Assembly: GCA_030067835.1 (NCBI GenBank)
Contig: CP092441.1
Location: 2,108,001-2,172,000 of the forward strand
Reading direction: 5' to 3'
DNA: 64,000 nt
Origin: Chakrabartyella piscis
GTDB lineage: Bacteria > Bacillota > Clostridia > Lachnospirales > Anaerotignaceae
Below the pieces are notes generated by a model, which was given only the letters and a program-made list of their open reading frames with translations, had not been told where the DNA came from and did not search any database. A program made the translations under genes and the position numbers. Below are positions 17,775 to 27,185 of the stretch, in pieces; position 1 is the stretch's first letter, and each line of letters opens with the position of its first letter.

Positions 17775-18608
17775 TTAATACAATTTAGGAATATCTACAG
17801 CTTTGTTGAAGGAATATTCTGGAGATGGGAATTCGCCACTCAATGTTTCTTCGTGGAATTGGTTCAAACCTCTAACCATTTCTTCACGCACATGAGCAAA
17901 TTGTTTTACGAATTTTGGTTTGAAATCACCATACATACCAAGCAAATCTTGGGTTACCAAAACTTGACAGTCTACGTTAGGACCAGCACCAATACCCAAA
18001 ACAGGAATTGTCAAAGCTTCTTGGATTGCTTTACCAACTACACTAGGAACACATTCCAAAACCATGGAGAATACGCCTGCTTCTTCCAAAGCTTTTGCAT
18101 CAGCAATGAGTTTTGCAGCAGATTCAGGTGTACCACCTTGTACTTTGAAACCACCAAGAGATGTGGAAGTTTGAGGTGTCAAACCGATGTGACCCATTAC
18201 AGGAATACCAGCATCTACCATTCTTCTGATTGTAGGTGCCATTACAACGCCACCTTCCAATTTTACACAGTCACAGTTTGTTTCCATCAAAATGCGGTTA
18301 GCAGTCATAATTGCTTGTTCTGGACTTGCATTGTAGGAACCAAATGGCATATCCCCAACGATGAAAGTATCTGGAGCACCTTTTACAACTGGACGAATGT
18401 GATGAACCATATCATCTACAGTAACGCCAACAGTTGTTGTGTAACCAAGCATAATCATACCCAAAGAGTCACCTACCAAAATGATTTCACATTCGCTATC
18501 ATTTACGATAGAAGCTGTTGTATAGTCATATGCTGTTACATATGTAAACTTACGTCCTTCTTCTTTGTATTTTTTGAAATCAAGAATTGTCATTTTTTTC
18601 TTAGCCAT
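17775..18608 (-). CDS. panB: 3-methyl-2-oxobutanoate hydroxymethyltransferase
   Basis: 277 residues. It makes ketopantoate from 2-oxoisovalerate and methylene-tetrahydrofolate, the first step of pantothenate synthesis. Motifs: VTAYDYTTA, the metal-site VGDSLGM, GDMPFGSY, CVKLEGG and the late GIGAGPNVDCQVLV. GAGGAGGAG precedes the ATG. panE, encoding the next step, is divergent across a shared control region. No panC or panD is visible in the window. Confidence 0.97.
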   Translation of the reverse strand: MAKKKMTILDFKKYKEEGRKFTYVTAYDYTTASIVNDSECEIILVGDSLGMIMLGYTTTVGVTVDDMVHHIRPVVKGAPDTFIVGDMPFGSYNASPEQAIMTANRILMETNCDCVKLEGGVVMAPTIRRMVDAGIPVMGHIGLTPQTSTSLGGFKVQGGTPESAAKLIADAKALEEAGVFSMVLECVPSVVGKAIQEALTIPVLGIGAGPNVDCQVLVTQDLLGMYGDFKPKFVKQFAHVREEMVRGLNQFHEETLSGEFPSPEYSFNKAVDIPKLY

Positions 18609-18950
18609 CGGAATCTCCTCCTCTAATCCATTTCCCTAAAGTTTCATATATTCTGTACACATTTGTACATGGTACACTTACTATAACTCCATTTTAGACT
18701 AGCTTTATGGTTGTTGTCAATCTCTAGTTTTTTTAAAAATCACTAAAAAAGACAGAAACCCCTGTAAAATACATTGATTTTCTTCAATATTTTCACCAAA
18801 ATTAACCTCTATTTTTTGTGCAAAACAACTGCATTTTCTTCCAAGCTACATTCTAGTTGACAGCATATGTTACCTTGCATTAAAATAAACACAATATCAA
18901 TCGAACACATAAAAACAATGTCTAATATATACAACCTAAGGAGGTTTCTT
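18609..18950. promoter_or_regulatory. divergent panB/panE control region
   Basis: Minus strand: TTGACA (18720-18715) and TAAAAT (18696-18691), 18 apart, for panB. Plus strand: TTGACA (18857-18862) and TAAAAT (18881-18886), 18 apart, for panE. TGTAC-N6-GTACA at 18654-18669, with a third GTAC at 18672, lies in the panB leader and may be an operator. No gene is seen. Confidence 0.6.
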
Positions 18951-19868
18951 ATGAAAATTGCAATTCTTGGTGCTGGTGCAATGGGTAGTTTGTATGGCGG
19001 ATATCTTTCCAAAAACAACGAAGTTTGGATGGTAGATATTTGGCAAGATCATGTCAATGCCATCAACGAAAAAGGTCTGGAAATTGATGAGTTGGATGGT
19101 TCTGTGACAAAAGTTTCTCCTAAAGCAACCACAAATCCAGAAGAAGTTGGTGTTGCAGATTTGGCAATTGTTTTTGTAAAATCCACACAAACAGCAGAAG
19201 CTCTTGTGAAAAATCGTGCCATCATTGGTTCTGATACCATTGTTTTGACTTTGCAAAATGGCTATGGCAATGGTGAAGATATTATGGAAGTGGTTCCAAA
19301 AGAACAAGTTATTGTTGGTACCACAAGCCATGGTTGTACCATGAAAGGTCCTGGTCATATTTTCCACGCTGGTGTTGGTCCAACACACATTGGTGCTATG
19401 AGTGATGATCAAACAAATGCACAGAAAGTTGCAGATGCTTTGGAAGCTGTTGGCTTTGAAATGGATTGTTCTGATAAGGTTTTGGCTTTGGTTTGGAGCA
19501 AAGTATTTGTCAATGTGGCAATCAATGCCATCACTGCTCTTTTGGATATCCACAATGGTTATGTCAATGACAATGCCCATGCTGCTATTTGTGCAGAATT
19601 GATGGTACGTGAAGCAGTGACTGTTGCAAATGCTGCTGGTATGGATTTCAATGCAGATGAAGTGGTTGCAAATGCTTTGGTGGTTGCAGTGAACACTTCT
19701 GCAAACCGTTCTTCTATGCGTTCCGACGTAATTTTGAAACGTCAAACAGAAATTACAAAAATCAATGGTGCTGTTGTGAAAAAAGGTAAAGAACTTGGCA
19801 TTGCTACACCATACAATGAATTGATTACCCAATTGATTTTGGCAAAAGAAGATACTTATTTGGCTTAA
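18951..19868 (+). CDS. panE: 2-dehydropantoate 2-reductase
   Basis: 305 residues. It reduces ketopantoate to pantoate with NADPH. The Rossmann loop AILGAGAMGSLYGG is at the N-terminus, and WSKVFVNVAINAITALL holds the catalytic lysine and asparagine of the family. The ATG at 18951 follows AAGGAGG; the longer frame has no ribosome site. Together with panB it yields pantoate. Members of this superfamily can act on other 2-oxoacids, but the panB neighbour favours PanE. Confidence 0.92.
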   Translation: MKIAILGAGAMGSLYGGYLSKNNEVWMVDIWQDHVNAINEKGLEIDELDGSVTKVSPKATTNPEEVGVADLAIVFVKSTQTAEALVKNRAIIGSDTIVLTLQNGYGNGEDIMEVVPKEQVIVGTTSHGCTMKGPGHIFHAGVGPTHIGAMSDDQTNAQKVADALEAVGFEMDCSDKVLALVWSKVFVNVAINAITALLDIHNGYVNDNAHAAICAELMVREAVTVANAAGMDFNADEVVANALVVAVNTSANRSSMRSDVILKRQTEITKINGAVVKKGKELGIATPYNELITQLILAKEDTYLA

Positions 19869-19921
19869 TGGTCAAATACATAACTTCCAAAAATAAAATT
19901 CATTTATATTCTGCAACGAAC

Positions 19922-19948
19922 GGGCGACCAATAGTCGCCCTTACAAAA
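19922..19948 (+). repeat. CCCTACAA-type palindrome, copy 2
   Basis: GGGCGAC (19922-19928) and GTCGCCC (19934-19940), then TTACAAAA. The tail has CTTACAAA instead of the usual CTACAAA. Confidence 0.65.
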
Positions 19949-19976
19949 TCAAAAGATTAGAAAAGGAGTTGTTATT

Positions 19977-20747
19977 ATGTATCAAATTTCCAATTTCACA
20001 AACAATGATGATATTAAAATCTTGGCAAAACTCGGTGCATTCTCCATTATCGAATACCAACGTGATTTGAGCGTTATGCCACAAAATGCAATGACTGCTT
20101 ACTATGCAAATGCAATGAATGTTCGCAAACGTCAAGTGATTTGCGATTTGAACGAATCCAATGTAACGGTACAAGCTGGCGCAATGCAATGGAGTGTTGG
20201 CGATGTCAATGCAACCACTGGATTGAAAGGTGTTGGCGATTTGTTTGGTAAAGCAATTCGTGGCAAAGCAACTGGTGAATCTGCAATCAAGCCAGAATAC
20301 ACTGGTTCTGGAACCTTGGTATTAGAGCCTACCTACAAACACTTATTGTTGCTCAATGTGGAAGATTGGAACAACTCCATTGTCTTGGAAGATGGTTTAT
20401 TCCTTGCTTGTGAATCCTCTTTATCTCAAAAAGCTGTGATGCGTTCTACCCTCTCTTCCGCTGTAGCAGGTGGAGAAGGTTTGTTCAATCTTGCTGTAAC
20501 AGGTAGTGGTGTTCTCTGTTTGGAATCCAACTGCCCTAGAGAAGAATTGATTGAAATTACACTCAAAGATGATGTTCTCAAAATTGATGGCAATATGGCA
20601 ATCGCTTGGAGTGGTAGCCTAGCCTTTACAGTGGAACGTTCAGGTAAATCTCTCCTTGGTTCTGCCGCTTCTGGAGAAGGTCTTGTCAATGTATATCGTG
20701 GTACTGGTCGTGTTTGGCTTGCACCTGTAACACAAGGAATGTTTTAA
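19977..20747 (+). CDS. AIM24 family protein
   Basis: 256 residues, beta-rich and glycine-rich, of the AIM24 family (TRAP-like fold). Typical pieces are GSGTLVLEPTYKHLLLLNV and GSGVLCLESNCPREEL. The family is common in Firmicutes and yeast mitochondria, but bacterial function is unknown. No signal peptide or membrane segment is seen. AAAAGGAG precedes the ATG at 19977, and it has its own terminator. Confidence 0.85.
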   Translation: MYQISNFTNNDDIKILAKLGAFSIIEYQRDLSVMPQNAMTAYYANAMNVRKRQVICDLNESNVTVQAGAMQWSVGDVNATTGLKGVGDLFGKAIRGKATGESAIKPEYTGSGTLVLEPTYKHLLLLNVEDWNNSIVLEDGLFLACESSLSQKAVMRSTLSSAVAGGEGLFNLAVTGSGVLCLESNCPREELIEITLKDDVLKIDGNMAIAWSGSLAFTVERSGKSLLGSAASGEGLVNVYRGTGRVWLAPVTQGMF

Positions 20748-20761
20748 TTGCAATAAAATAA

Positions 20762-20801
20762 AACCCGATTTCCATTTTGTGTGGATTTCGGGTTTTTTTA
20801 T
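20762..20801 (+). terminator. terminator after the AIM24 gene
   Basis: AACCCGA and TCGGGTT plus an inner TCCA/TGGA pair form the stem, followed by TTTTTTT. Confidence 0.75.
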
Positions 20802-20881
20802 GTTATTTTTCAATTGGATTCTTCGTCATTTCATTCCTCTGAATGACAAAAATACATACCATTGAATTTTCTATGAAAATT

Positions 20882-22531
20882 TTATCTTGTGAATACAATT
20901 TCTCCATCAATCATGGTCATATCCACTTGGACTTGGTTCAAATCCATGGTATCCATATGTACGATATCACGATCCAAAACAATTAAATCTGCAAGTTTGC
21001 CAATTTCCAAGCTACCTTTGATATTTTCTTCATAGGATTGATATGCTGCATTGTAAGTTGCACAACGAATTGCTTCCAACAAAGAAACTGCTTGTGTTTT
21101 GTCACATTGCACCTCTTGTTTGCGATCATAACGATTGACAGCACCATCAATCATAGCCATACCACAAGGACCAGAAGGTGCATCACTATGCAAAGAACAC
21201 ATAACGCCAGCATCCATCATACTACGCAAAGCACCAAGATATTTGTTGCGTTCTTCTCCATAGAACAATGCATAATTGGCACCCAAATAGGAAACCAAAC
21301 CAGCATTGACAGATGGACAAATATTCATTTTTGCCATACGTGCAATCAAATCTGGGTCTACCAAAGTACAATGCTCAATTCTATGACGCAATTTGGGCAA
21401 ATCTGGGTTTTCAGCAAATGCCGCTTCATATCCTTTGACCATATATTCAATGGCTTCGTCACCAATGGCATGTGCAGTACATTGGCACTCTGCTTTGTCA
21501 ATCATTTTGATGTATTCTATGGTTTCTTCCAAATCCCAACCCTTTTCACGTGGCAAATCTGGATTATGACTATAAGGTTCTCTTGTGGCACAAGAAGGTC
21601 CACCAGAACCACCATCAATCATAAATTTACAAGGTCCAATACGAAATTTTTCATCACCAAGACCTGTCATCAAACCAAGGCTTAGGAAATGTTCATTGTC
21701 TTCTTTGGAGAAAGGTTTGCCAAAGATGCTATGGAGTGCCATATAGGTACGCACTTTGAAAATACCATCTCTACAAAGTTTTTGCATGACATGATAAGAA
21801 GGTGCATCGCATTCACCCATATCTCCAACAGAAGTAATCCCCTTTTCCAAGCATTGTTGGTGGGATTTCATTGCTGCTTTTTGTTGTTGTGCTTCTGTAT
21901 AGACCACTTTACCCCAAAGCCAAAAATGAGTATGTCCACGCACCAAACCAGTCAATTTGCCATCAATGACTTCCACTTCATCCACAGGATATTTACTTGC
22001 ATCTTCTGCGGTATACACATCCAAATATTCCAATGCTTTGTGGTTATACATACAAATATGACCACCACCATGCATACAATGGACTGGATTTTCTGGTGCA
22101 ATTGCATCCAATTCTTCTATGGTTGGATGTCTTTTTTCAGGGAATAGCAATGGTTCGTATCCCATCATGGAAATCCATTCTCCTTTTTCTTTGACTGCAA
22201 CAGCTTTTGCAACCAAATCCAACATATCCCCAAGGGTTTTGCAATATTTCATAGTGGTATCGATCATAGCAGAATCCAATTCTTCACCCAACATACCATT
22301 TAAAATTGGATGATAATGGCTATCGTTGATGCCTGGCATCACAGAACGTCCTGCCAAATCATACACCTTTGTATTTGCATCTATGATTTTTGCCAAATCT
22401 GCATTGGAACCAGCAAAAACCACTTTATTGCCTTTGATTCCAATTGCTTCTACCACACCATCAGACTCATTGACTGTGATGATGGTACCATTTTGAAACG
22501 CAATATCTACATACGAAAAATCAAAATTCAT
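20882..22531 (-). CDS. amidohydrolase family 3 protein (YtcJ-like)
   Basis: 549 residues of the amidohydrolase superfamily. The metal-binding HxH occurs in GINDSHYHP, later histidines in TAHAIGDEA and HRIEHC, and an aspartate in LHSDAPSGP, as in YtcJ/ExeE-like hydrolases of N-acyl or amide substrates. The substrate is unknown. The ATG at 22531 follows GGAGGG; the upstream frame lacks a ribosome site. It stands alone next to the divergent OPT transporter, suggesting a link with peptide or amide scavenging (inference). Confidence 0.88.
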   Translation of the reverse strand: MNFDFSYVDIAFQNGTIITVNESDGVVEAIGIKGNKVVFAGSNADLAKIIDANTKVYDLAGRSVMPGINDSHYHPILNGMLGEELDSAMIDTTMKYCKTLGDMLDLVAKAVAVKEKGEWISMMGYEPLLFPEKRHPTIEELDAIAPENPVHCMHGGGHICMYNHKALEYLDVYTAEDASKYPVDEVEVIDGKLTGLVRGHTHFWLWGKVVYTEAQQQKAAMKSHQQCLEKGITSVGDMGECDAPSYHVMQKLCRDGIFKVRTYMALHSIFGKPFSKEDNEHFLSLGLMTGLGDEKFRIGPCKFMIDGGSGGPSCATREPYSHNPDLPREKGWDLEETIEYIKMIDKAECQCTAHAIGDEAIEYMVKGYEAAFAENPDLPKLRHRIEHCTLVDPDLIARMAKMNICPSVNAGLVSYLGANYALFYGEERNKYLGALRSMMDAGVMCSLHSDAPSGPCGMAMIDGAVNRYDRKQEVQCDKTQAVSLLEAIRCATYNAAYQSYEENIKGSLEIGKLADLIVLDRDIVHMDTMDLNQVQVDMTMIDGEIVFTR

Positions 22532-22885
22532 ATTTATCCCTCCAATGTTGCCATAAATACATACTTTCTGTATTTTGACTATGATTCTACCATAATGATT
22601 TGATAGTACCATGTTTAGGAATATTTCTCAACACATTTCGTTTTTCTACCATAAAAAACAGCAAATATCACAAAAAATCAATACCAATTTCATGCAATCA
22701 TTAATATGTATTTTCACGAAAACCATTTGTTTTTTCTTTCAACCATGATATAATGTAAGAACTTAGTTTTTCTAATATTTTGTGTTATTATGTTATTCTA
22801 TGAATTACAAAGGCTATTATTTTTCTACACAAAATGATTGGAAAGTAAAATCATTGTTTTGTATATGGATTAAGGGGGAATTGGT
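22532..22885. promoter_or_regulatory. control region of the OPT transporter
   Basis: TATAAT at 22749-22754 with TTGTTT at 22727-22732 is a modest plus-strand promoter. Between it and the start, ACAAAATGATT (near 22831) can pair with AATCATTGTTTTGT (near 22850) in a bulged hairpin within the long leader, possibly regulatory. No small gene is seen. Confidence 0.4.
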
Positions 22886-24559
22886 ATGTCAAACAAACAA
22901 AGCAACTCAAAGTATGCAGCATCTTACCGTGAGCAATTTACAACTCGTGGTATGATTATTGGTGCAATCGGTGCTGTTATCTTAACATGTTCATCCATGT
23001 TTATTGCACTTAGAATTTCATCTTTGCCTTGGCCAATCATGTTCGTGGCACTTGTGTCCATGTTTGGTTTGAAAGCTTTGGGCAACACAAACTACAATGA
23101 AATCAACGTAACTCATACTGCAATGTCTGCTGGTGCTATGGTTGCTGGTGGTCTTGCATTTACTTTGCCTGGTATCTGGATGTTGGATCCAAATGCAGAT
23201 GTTGGTTTTGGTAAACTTTTGGTTCTGACTCTTGGTGGTGTGCTTCTTGGTTTGATTTTCACCGCTGTTCTCAGAAAACATTTCGTAGAAAAAGCGCAAC
23301 TTCCATATGCTATGGGTCAAGCTGCTGCTGAAGTTGTTGTTGTTGGTGATGAAGGTGGTCAAAAAGCAAAATGGCTCTTTGGTTCCATGGGTATCGCTGG
23401 TATCTTTGCTTTGTTCCGTGATGGTTTGTATTATGGTGCAAAAGCTTTGGTAAAACCTTTCATTCCTGCTGTTTCCTTAAATGGTAACATTATGGGTACA
23501 TATGGTTCCTTCTTTGGTGTTTGGTATTCTCCAATGCTCATCAGTGTTGGTTACATCATTGGACCTCTCTACATTGGCGTTTGGTTCCTTGGTGCTTTGA
23601 TTGGTGATGTTGGTATCCTTATGGGTGGTCAAGCTGCTGGTCTTTTCGATGCTGCTACCGCTGCTGCAATCAAATCTTCTTTGGGTATTGGTCTTATGGT
23701 TGGTTGTGGTCTTGGTATCTTCATCAAAGAAATCCTTCCACGTGTCAAAGATATCTTTGGTCCTATGATTTCCAAAGAAAATGCTGGTGATTCCATTGTT
23801 CCTATGCGTTGGGCACCTATCGTAATGGTGGTTTTGGCAGTTCTCTTTACAGCTGTTTTGGATATGCCTATCGTAGCTTCCATCATCACAATCCTTGGTA
23901 CATGGCTTGCAACTACAATGGCTTGTCAATGTGTTGGTCAATCTGGTATCAACCCAATGGAAATCTTTGGTATCATCATCTTGATCATTGCAAAAGCTGC
24001 TTCTGGCGTTGATGGCAATGCTGCTTTCTTCGTTGCTGCAATCGTTGCTGTTGCTGCTGGTTTGACTGGTGACGTTATGAATGACTTCAAATCTGGTCAT
24101 ATTTTGAAATCTGATCCAAAAGCACAATGGATTGGCGAAGTTATTGGTGGTTTGATTGGTGCTGTTGTTTCTGTTGCTGTTTTGATGATCATTGTAACTG
24201 CTTATGGCGGTGAAGCATTTGGTAGCGATATGTTCCCTGCTGCTCAAGCTGCTGCTGTTGCTTCTATGGTTGGTGGCATTGCGCATTTGCCTGCATTCCT
24301 CATTGGTTTGGTTGCTGCAACTGTAATGTACATCATGGGTATTCCTGTTATGACACTTGGTCTTGGCGTTTACCTTCCATTCTATCTTTCTGCAACTGCT
24401 TTCATCGGTGGTGCTTTGCGCTTCATCTTGGACAAAACTGCTCCTAAGGTTGAAAAATCTGGTTTGGGTACTATCGTAGCATCTGGTATGCTTGGTGGTG
24501 AAGCTGTTGTCGGTGTTATCACAGCTTTGGTTATTGCAATCTCTGTTTTGAACGGTTAA
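22886..24559 (+). CDS. OPT family oligopeptide transporter
   Basis: 557 residues with about 14 membrane segments. NYNEINVTHTAMSAGAM near the N-terminus and later glycine-rich hydrophobic repeats match the bacterial OPT family, which takes up oligopeptides or metal-peptide chelates by proton symport. The length is a little short of some OPT proteins but appears complete. The next gene is a DmpA-type aminopeptidase 70 bases downstream, which suits peptide uptake followed by hydrolysis. Confidence 0.92.
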   Translation: MSNKQSNSKYAASYREQFTTRGMIIGAIGAVILTCSSMFIALRISSLPWPIMFVALVSMFGLKALGNTNYNEINVTHTAMSAGAMVAGGLAFTLPGIWMLDPNADVGFGKLLVLTLGGVLLGLIFTAVLRKHFVEKAQLPYAMGQAAAEVVVVGDEGGQKAKWLFGSMGIAGIFALFRDGLYYGAKALVKPFIPAVSLNGNIMGTYGSFFGVWYSPMLISVGYIIGPLYIGVWFLGALIGDVGILMGGQAAGLFDAATAAAIKSSLGIGLMVGCGLGIFIKEILPRVKDIFGPMISKENAGDSIVPMRWAPIVMVVLAVLFTAVLDMPIVASIITILGTWLATTMACQCVGQSGINPMEIFGIIILIIAKAASGVDGNAAFFVAAIVAVAAGLTGDVMNDFKSGHILKSDPKAQWIGEVIGGLIGAVVSVAVLMIIVTAYGGEAFGSDMFPAAQAAAVASMVGGIAHLPAFLIGLVAATVMYIMGIPVMTLGLGVYLPFYLSATAFIGGALRFILDKTAPKVEKSGLGTIVASGMLGGEAVVGVITALVIAISVLNG

Positions 24560-24582
24560 TTTTATGAAATAGAACAATATGT

Positions 24583-24617
24583 GGGTGGCAAGGGCAATTG
24601 CTCTTGCTCCCTTTTTT
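24583..24617 (+). terminator. terminator/attenuator between the OPT gene and the peptidase
   Basis: GGG-GGCAAGGGCAA pairs with TTGCTCTTGCTCCC (24583-24611), followed by TTTTTT that abuts the AGGAGG of the next gene. Readthrough would set the peptidase level. Confidence 0.65.
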
Positions 24618-24629
24618 AGGAGGAAACTT

Positions 24630-25595
24630 ATGAAAGAAATTAAAATCAGTGACATCAAAGGTATCAAAATTGGTCATGCACAAAATCTTACAGGCGGTTC
24701 TGGTTGTACTGCAATCATCTGTGAATCTGGTGCAACTGCTGGCGTAGATGTACGTGGTGGTGGTCCTGCTTCTCGTGAAACAGAACTTTTGAAACCCATC
24801 AATATGGTACAACAAATCCATTGTGTTATGCTATCTGGTGGTAGTGCTTATGGTTTGGAAGCTGGCGATGGTGCAATGCAATATTTAGAAGAAAAAGGCA
24901 TTGGTTTTGATGTTGGTGTTGGTGTGGTTCCAATCGTTTGTGGTGCTTCTTTGTTTGACCTTGTGGTTGGAGATGCAAAATGTAGACCTGACAAAGCTAT
25001 GGGATATGAAGCTTGCCAAAATGCTGGCACTGTTGATGTGGCAGAAGGCAATGTAGGTGCTGGTACTGGTGCTTCCATTGGTAAATATTTTGGTGTAGAT
25101 CGTATGATGAAAAGTGGTTTGGGTACTTATACCTTACAACTTGGTGATGTACAATGTGGTGCCATTGTTGCAGTTAACGCTTTGGGTGATGTGTTTGATT
25201 ACGATACCAAAGAAATGCTTGGTGGTTTACTTACAGAAGACAAATCTGCACTTGCCAACACAGCAGCAGCAATGTATGAAGAAATTGGCAAAGATCGCAA
25301 TGTATTTTCTGGTAACACCACAATTGGTTGTATCATCACCAATGCAAAATTAGACAAATCCCAATGCACCAAATTGGCTGGTATTGCACACAATGGTTTT
25401 GCTCATGCAATTCATCCTGTACATACTTCTGCTGATGGCGATAGCATCTTTGTGGTATCCACTGGCGAAGTGGAAGTCAATCCAGATGCTTTGGGCGCTT
25501 TGGCTGTGGAAGTGATGGCACGTGCAATCAACAGTGCAGTCAAACATGCAGAACCAGCTTATGGATTGAAAGCACATTCTGATTTTGTAAAATAA
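24630..25595 (+). CDS. P1 family (DmpA-type) aminopeptidase
   Basis: 321 residues. This family self-cleaves to expose an N-terminal Ser/Thr nucleophile. GNTTIGCIITNA holds the probable cleavage site and threonine, and GGSAYGLEAGDG and GVVPIVCGASLFDL are conserved. Members remove N-terminal D- or L-amino acids or beta-amino acids from small peptides. The ATG at 24630 follows AGGAGG; the longer frame covers the hairpin. Co-location with the OPT transporter suggests processing of imported peptides. Confidence 0.9.
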   Translation: MKEIKISDIKGIKIGHAQNLTGGSGCTAIICESGATAGVDVRGGGPASRETELLKPINMVQQIHCVMLSGGSAYGLEAGDGAMQYLEEKGIGFDVGVGVVPIVCGASLFDLVVGDAKCRPDKAMGYEACQNAGTVDVAEGNVGAGTGASIGKYFGVDRMMKSGLGTYTLQLGDVQCGAIVAVNALGDVFDYDTKEMLGGLLTEDKSALANTAAAMYEEIGKDRNVFSGNTTIGCIITNAKLDKSQCTKLAGIAHNGFAHAIHPVHTSADGDSIFVVSTGEVEVNPDALGALAVEVMARAINSAVKHAEPAYGLKAHSDFVK

Positions 25596-25607
25596 TATTA
25601 CGCAAAC

Positions 25608-25674
25608 AAAAAACAGGCGTCCTGCAATGTCATTAAACCTTAACTTAATGACATTGCGGGATACCTGTTTTTTT
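25608..25674. terminator. bidirectional terminator between the peptidase and dpaL genes
   Basis: A long stem (CAGGCGTCCTGCAATGTCAT against its inverted copy with few mismatches) is flanked by A6 on one side and T7 on the other, so it can end both convergent transcripts. Confidence 0.8.
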
Positions 25675-25684
25675 ATATGCTCGC

Positions 25685-26893
25685 TTATTTGCCATATTTC
25701 CCAAACCAAACCACATCTTCATAGTTTTTCTGATCTGTATCACCTTCTGTACTGAATACCAATACCACAGATTTTTCTGTAAGTCCTAATTTTTCTTTCA
25801 TATCCAACAATTCTGAATTTTTCATAATTTGAGCCACAATACCCGTTGTTACAGCACCACTTTCACCTGAAACCACAGGCATATCTCCTTTTGTGGGTGA
25901 TGCCAAAACACGCATACCATCAGCAGCAATGGTATCTGGACAGGAAATGTAATTGGTTGCATAGTCACGCAAAATAGGCATGCCAATGGTACATGGTTCG
26001 CCACAAGCAAGTCCTGCCATAATGGTATTCATATCACCTGTCACCACATGGATATCCCCATCATCGGCTTTTGCTGTTTCATATAAACAAGCCGCTTCAT
26101 TGGGCTCTACAATGGTAATCACAGGCATAGATTCTTTGTAATATTGTGCCAAAAGTGCAGTCACACCACTTGCCATAGACCCAACACCTGCTTGCAAGAA
26201 TACATGGGTTGGTGGTTGTAACCCTTTGGATGTAATCTGCTCCACTGCTTCCAAAGCCATTGTGGCATATCCTTGCATAATCCAAATCGGAATTTCTTCG
26301 TAACCATCCCAAGCAGTATCTTGTACCATAATCCAACCTTCTGATTCTGCCTTTTCATTTGCCAAACGTACTGCATCATCATAATTCAATTCTGTGATAT
26401 AGGCTTCTGCCCCTTCTTTTTGGATGTTTTCCAAACGTTCGATTGCACTACCCTTTGGCATATACACCACAGATTTTTGACCCAATTGGTTGGCAGTCCA
26501 AGCAACACCTCTACCATGGTTGCCATCTGTTGCTGTCACAAAGGTCAAGTCTCCAAGAAGTTTTTTTGTTTCTGGTGAAGTGATTTCTCCAAAGGTCAAT
26601 TCCGCAATGGATTTACCCAATTTCTTTGCAATGTATTGTCCAATGGCATAACTACCACCCAAAACCTTAAAGGCATTGAGACCAAAGCGATAAGACTCAT
26701 CTTTCACATAAAGATTTGCAATTCCCAAATGGTTTGCTGTTCTCGTCATCTCCACAAGTGGTGTTTCTGTGTATTGTGGGAAACTTTGGTGGTATGCTTT
26801 CACTTGTTTTGCATGGTTCATTTCAAAGTCTTGTAACGCATAACGTTTTGACCAATCTTTTGCTTCCAATTGCACCAATTTGATGGTATCCAT
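25685..26893 (-). CDS. dpaL: diaminopropionate ammonia-lyase
   Basis: 402 residues, PLP-dependent fold II. The PLP lysine lies in GLNAFKVLGGSYA, with TDGNHGRGVAW and the glycine-rich AGVGSMASGV phosphate cradle. It converts 2,3-diaminopropionate (and D-serine in some) to pyruvate and ammonia. The ATG at 26893 follows AGGAGG. The gene suits an amino-acid-fermenting lifestyle. A threonine dehydratase-like enzyme is a less likely alternative because the NHGRG and C-terminal motifs match DpaL/YgeX. Confidence 0.92.
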   Translation of the reverse strand: MDTIKLVQLEAKDWSKRYALQDFEMNHAKQVKAYHQSFPQYTETPLVEMTRTANHLGIANLYVKDESYRFGLNAFKVLGGSYAIGQYIAKKLGKSIAELTFGEITSPETKKLLGDLTFVTATDGNHGRGVAWTANQLGQKSVVYMPKGSAIERLENIQKEGAEAYITELNYDDAVRLANEKAESEGWIMVQDTAWDGYEEIPIWIMQGYATMALEAVEQITSKGLQPPTHVFLQAGVGSMASGVTALLAQYYKESMPVITIVEPNEAACLYETAKADDGDIHVVTGDMNTIMAGLACGEPCTIGMPILRDYATNYISCPDTIAADGMRVLASPTKGDMPVVSGESGAVTTGIVAQIMKNSELLDMKEKLGLTEKSVVLVFSTEGDTDQKNYEDVVWFGKYGK

Positions 26894-26989
26894 ATACAAC
26901 CTCCTATGTAGTTCCAATTGATTTTCTTACATTGACCCTACCATATTTCGTGTTATTTTGCAAGTTGAACCATGAGCAATTAAAAAAAT

Positions 26990-27126
26990 CCCAATTAAAG
27001 ATAAAAGGGCTTTTATATCTTGTAGGGTACGCATTGTATGCATACCGAAAGCGGAATGCATACAATGCATTCCCTACATAATTAAGATATGTTCATGTAT
27101 ATTAGGTCTCGTTAAGTTTAATTGGG
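26990..27126. repeat. nested palindrome with CTACA ends, copy 3
   Basis: TGTAGGG (27021) and CCCTACA (27072-27078) end 23-base arms that match apart from about three bases. The whole lies between TCCCAATTAAA (26989-26999) and its inverted copy (27117-27127). It fills most of the dpaL-glnS gap. Confidence 0.65.
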
Positions 27127-27130
27127 ACTT

Positions 27131-27164
27131 AAAAAAATAGAAGGCAGTTATACACCACCTTCTA
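27131..27164 (-). terminator. terminator after glnS
   Basis: TAGAAGG and CCTTCTA arms are followed by TTTTTT on the minus strand. Confidence 0.65.
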
Positions 27165-27185
27165 CTTCTCGTTGGCACAAGCCAA

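Noticed and set aside
23477..24667. 396-residue minus-strand frame opposite the OPT gene
   Set aside because: Antisense shadow with Asn/Ser/Thr/Cys-rich low-complexity translation.
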